Positions 5,746 through 8,181 of a DNA stretch of 8,181 nucleotides are shown in pieces (position 1 is the stretch's first letter; each line of letters starts with the position of its first letter). The translations under genes were made by a program, and so were the position numbers. The notes under the pieces are model-generated. The model ran no database searches and had not been told where the DNA came from. It saw nothing but the letters and a program-made list of their open reading frames with translations. Origin of the DNA: Burkholderiaceae bacterium (lineage in GTDB: Bacteria; Pseudomonadota; Gammaproteobacteria; Burkholderiales; Burkholderiaceae_C); contig JAIRRE010000142.1 of the NCBI GenBank assembly GCA_031256125.1, positions 1 to 8,181 of the forward strand, given 5' to 3'.

Positions 5746-7431
5746 TCAAGGCTGCGCGGCTGTGGCATCAGCGGTGGACGGCGCGGCGGCGGCCTGTTGC
5801 TGGCTGGCCGCTTCGGAGGTGGTCTGCGCGGCTTGCTCGGCGGCCTGTTCGTCGGCGGATGACCAGCCACCCCCCAGCGCCTTATAGAGCGCGACTTCAT
5901 TGACCCGCTGCGCCAAGCGTACCTGCGCCACCGTTTGCTCTACCGCAAACAGCGAGCGTTGCGCGTCCAGCAAATCGAGATAGCTGGCCGCGCCGTTGCG
6001 GTAGCTCAGGTCCGAAAGGCGATAGCGCTCGCACTCGGCCTGCGCCTGCGCTTGCAGCGCGGCGAGCTGCTCGGCATAGGTAGCGCGGCCTGCCAGGGCG
6101 TCGGCGACTTCGCGGAAGGCGCTCTGGATGGCCTTTTCGTATTGCGCCACGGCGGCGTCGCGCGCGGCTTTGGCGGCTTGCAGATTGCCGGTGTTGCGGC
6201 CAAAGTCGAAGATCGGCAGCGACAGATCGGGGGCAAAACTCCAGGCCATTACGGTGGGGCCGCTGCCAAACAGGTCGTTGAGCGTATCGCTGGCACGGCC
6301 CAAGCCGGCCGTGAGCGTGATGCGCGGGAAGAACGCCGCCCGCGCCGCGCCGATGTTGGCGTTGGCGGCCATCAGTTGCTGCTCGGCGGCGCGGATGTCG
6401 GGGCGGCGCAGCAGCAGGCCCGAAGGCAGCCCCGCCGGTACGCTGGCAAACGCCGGCAGCGGCGGGGTGGGCGCGGGTGCATCCGCCATTTGCGTGTTGT
6501 CGGCCGGCGCTTGCGGCAGCGTGACCGGCGGCACGGGCGGGATTGGCAACTGTTCGGCGGGTACGCCGGCCAGCAGGGCCAGCGCGTTGATGTCCTGCGC
6601 GCGCAGCCGCCGCTGTTGCGCCTGTGCGGCGCGCGCCGAGGCCGCCATCGTCTCGGCGTCGTGCAGATCAAGTGCGGAGGCCGCGCCGTTGTCAAAGCGC
6701 AGTTGCGTTAGTTGCAACGATTGCTCGTAAGTGGCCAGCGTGCGCTGCGCCAGCGCCAGCAATTCGGTGTCGGTCTTGAGTTGCAGCCAGGCATCGGCAA
6801 CATTGGCGATCAGGCTCATCTGTACCGACTTGCGCGCTTCCTCAGTGGCCAGGAATTGCGCCAGCGCCACGTCCTTGAGCGCGCGCACGCGGCCGAACAA
6901 ATCCAGTTCCCACGATGCGATGCCCACGCTCCACATCGCGCTGGATGACACGCTGCCGCCCAGCCCCAGCGGTTGATATTCATTGGGCGCGGTGCGCGAC
7001 TGGTTCACGTCCAGCCCAATGGGGGGAAACAGATTGGCACGTGCGATCTGGTACTGCCCGCGCACCTGTTCGATGTTGGCGATGGCCACGCGCAAGTCGC
7101 GGTTGTTGGCCAGCGCCAGTTCGATGATTTGGCGCAGCCCGGCGTTTTGCGGCGTGGCCGGTTCGGCGAAGAACTGTTGCCAAGGCAAATCGCTGGCCGC
7201 CATGTCCGCGGCGGATGCCGCCGATGCCGGCGCTTGGGCAGCGGCGCTGGCCGGCGGCAGCGATTCCTGCGGCCATTGCTGGGACACCGGCGCGGCGGGA
7301 CGCTGGTAGGCCGGGATGAACGAGCAGCCCGCCAGCAGCGTGGCCAGCAGGCCGGTGGCGGCCAGCGGCGAAAGTTTCAGCGCGGACGGGAACAACCGGC
7401 CTGCGCGCATGGGACGAAGGGTTTTCATCAT
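5746..7431 (-). CDS. Outer-membrane factor lipoprotein of an RND efflux pump (OprM/NodT family)
   Basis: A 561-residue channel protein that would carry drugs or other substrates across the periplasm and outer membrane in a tripartite pump. The lipobox LAGC puts the lipidated cysteine at residue 36, after a basic, hydrophobic signal peptide. Two OEP repeats follow. The first includes '[20 protein letters not shown]'; the second begins at the family signature around RRPDI (342-346) and '[17 protein letters not shown]', and includes '[13 protein letters not shown]' (about 484-494) and 'LYKALGGGW'. Two low-complexity additions are unusual: an Ala/Ser/Pro-rich linker just after the lipid anchor and a Gln/Ala-rich tail of nearly 40 residues after GGGW. 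Its ATG overlaps the RND stop as ATGA, so the two are made together. The substrate is unknown. Confidence 0.95.
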   Translation of the reverse strand: MMKTLRPMRAGRLFPSALKLSPLAATGLLATLLAGCSFIPAYQRPAAPVSQQWPQESLPPASAAAQAPASAASAADMAASDLPWQQFFAEPATPQNAGLRQIIELALANNRDLRVAIANIEQVRGQYQIARANLFPPIGLDVNQSRTAPNEYQPLGLGGSVSSSAMWSVGIASWELDLFGRVRALKDVALAQFLATEEARKSVQMSLIANVADAWLQLKTDTELLALAQRTLATYEQSLQLTQLRFDNGAASALDLHDAETMAASARAAQAQQRRLRAQDINALALLAGVPAEQLPIPPVPPVTLPQAPADNTQMADAPAPTPPLPAFASVPAGLPSGLLLRRPDIRAAEQQLMAANANIGAARAAFFPRITLTAGLGRASDTLNDLFGSGPTVMAWSFAPDLSLPIFDFGRNTGNLQAAKAARDAAVAQYEKAIQSAFREVADALAGRATYAEQLAALQAQAQAECERYRLSDLSYRNGAASYLDLLDAQRSLFAVEQTVAQVRLAQRVNEVALYKALGGGWSSADEQAAEQAAQTTSEAASQQQAAAAPSTADATAAQP

Positions 7432-8181
7432 TGGAAATCCTTGGGCGCAGCGGGCGGTTGCGCGCCATGACTGGATGCGGCGGGCGGCTGCGCGCCTGCG
7501 TGCAGCGCGCGGCGTTCCTCATCGGACATATCCGATTCAACCTCGCGCAGGTATTCCTGCGCAGCCTGCTGGGTGATACCCGCGTGCTCGGCATGCTCGG
7601 CAAAGCGCTCACGCTCGCGCGCCGTGGTCTTGAAGATGCGCCGCACCACCACGAAGAACATCGGCACGAAGAACACCGCCAGCGAGGTGCCGATGATGAT
7701 GCCGCCCATCACGCCTGTGCCAATATCACGCTGACCGGCCGACCCCGCGCCGGAGGCAAGCGCCAGCGGCAGCACCCCCAGCAGGAACGCCAGCGATGTC
7801 ATCACGATCGGGCGGAAGCGCAGATGCGCCGCCCCCAGCGCGGCCTCGGCCACGCTCATGCCTTGCGCCTGCAAGTCTTTGGCGAATTCGATAATAAGAA
7901 TGGCGTTCTTGGACGACAGGCCGATGATGGTAATCAGGCCGACCTGGAAATACACGTCATTGGTCAGGAACCGCGCCGACACCGCCGCCAGCACGCCCAG
8001 TACGCCCACGGGCACCACCAGAATCACCGCCAGCGGAATCGACCAGCTTTCGTACAGCGCGGCCAGCGCCAACACTACCGCCAGAATGGCGAAACCATAC
8101 AGATATAGCGCCTGGTTGCCGGCCAGTTTTTCTTCGCGCGAGACGCCGGTCCACTCGTAGCCGAAGCCCTCGGGCAGTTTG
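7428..8181 (-). CDS. RND multidrug efflux permease, C-terminal part (AcrB/MexB type, HAE-1)
   Basis: The last 250 residues of an inner-membrane proton/drug antiporter; the full protein would be near 1,050-1,100 residues and begins beyond the right edge. The visible part starts in the docking/porter region with '[13 protein letters not shown]'. It then has the last five membrane helices, including '[19 protein letters not shown]', '[20 protein letters not shown]', '[19 protein letters not shown]' and '[19 protein letters not shown]', all closely similar to AcrB. After 'VVVRRIFK' comes a tail of about 66 residues, longer than AcrB's, ending with two GAQPPAA copies five residues apart. The TGA (7428-7430) overlaps the start of the outer-membrane factor. 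A membrane-fusion protein gene is expected upstream, outside the window. Confidence 0.96.
   Translation of the reverse strand, partial: KLPEGFGYEWTGVSREEKLAGNQALYLYGFAILAVVLALAALYESWSIPLAVILVVPVGVLGVLAAVSARFLTNDVYFQVGLITIIGLSSKNAILIIEFAKDLQAQGMSVAEAALGAAHLRFRPIVMTSLAFLLGVLPLALASGAGSAGQRDIGTGVMGGIIIGTSLAVFFVPMFFVVVRRIFKTTARERERFAEHAEHAGITQQAAQEYLREVESDMSDEERRALHAGAQPPAASSHGAQPPAAPKDFQ

Overview
This 8.2 kb chromosomal window is GC-rich and fully bacterial. The lysyl-tRNA synthetase, a membrane-anchored cytochrome c5-type protein and an AcrB/OprM-type efflux pair all look proteobacterial. Codon use (strong G/C at third positions) and gene style suggest a betaproteobacterium, probably Burkholderiales. 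That assignment is an inference, not something the sequence proves.

Layout. (1) 1-1920, minus strand: the promoter-proximal end of a surface-polysaccharide operon. A Wzx-like flippase is followed by a hexapeptide-repeat acyltransferase and then the first codons of a third gene; both junctions are 4-base ATGA overlaps. (2) 1921-2026: a short divergent promoter region. (3) 2027-3577, plus strand: lysS, complete, probably starting at GTG. (4) 3578-4049: a 472-base gap that is the oddest part of the window. Its middle (3721-3900) is about 36% GC. It carries four imperfect 23-base tandem repeats (also readable as two 47-base repeats), a possible promoter with a palindrome on its -10, and a decayed second copy of the 3' end of lysS. 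(5) 4050-4889, plus strand: a SAM-dependent methyltransferase of the type found with glycosyltransferases. (6) 4990-5016: a strong bidirectional terminator between convergent genes. (7) 5057-5629, minus strand: a membrane-anchored monohaem cytochrome c. (8) 5746-8181, minus strand: a multidrug-efflux operon, read as RND pump (C-terminal part only) and then an outer-membrane lipoprotein channel, again joined by an ATGA overlap.

How the genes work together. The flippase and acyltransferase probably export and decorate a lipid-linked glycan, and the methyltransferase across lysS may belong to the same surface chemistry. The RND pump and outer-membrane factor form two parts of a tripartite drug-export machine; the membrane-fusion protein gene probably lies beyond the right edge. 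Cytochrome c is an independent respiratory gene. lysS is housekeeping.

No complete new system is visible. The most notable signals are the lysS tail duplication and the AT-rich repeat array between lysS and the methyltransferase. Together they look like the scar of an insertion or recombination event at the lysS 3' end, now possibly used as a regulatory region.
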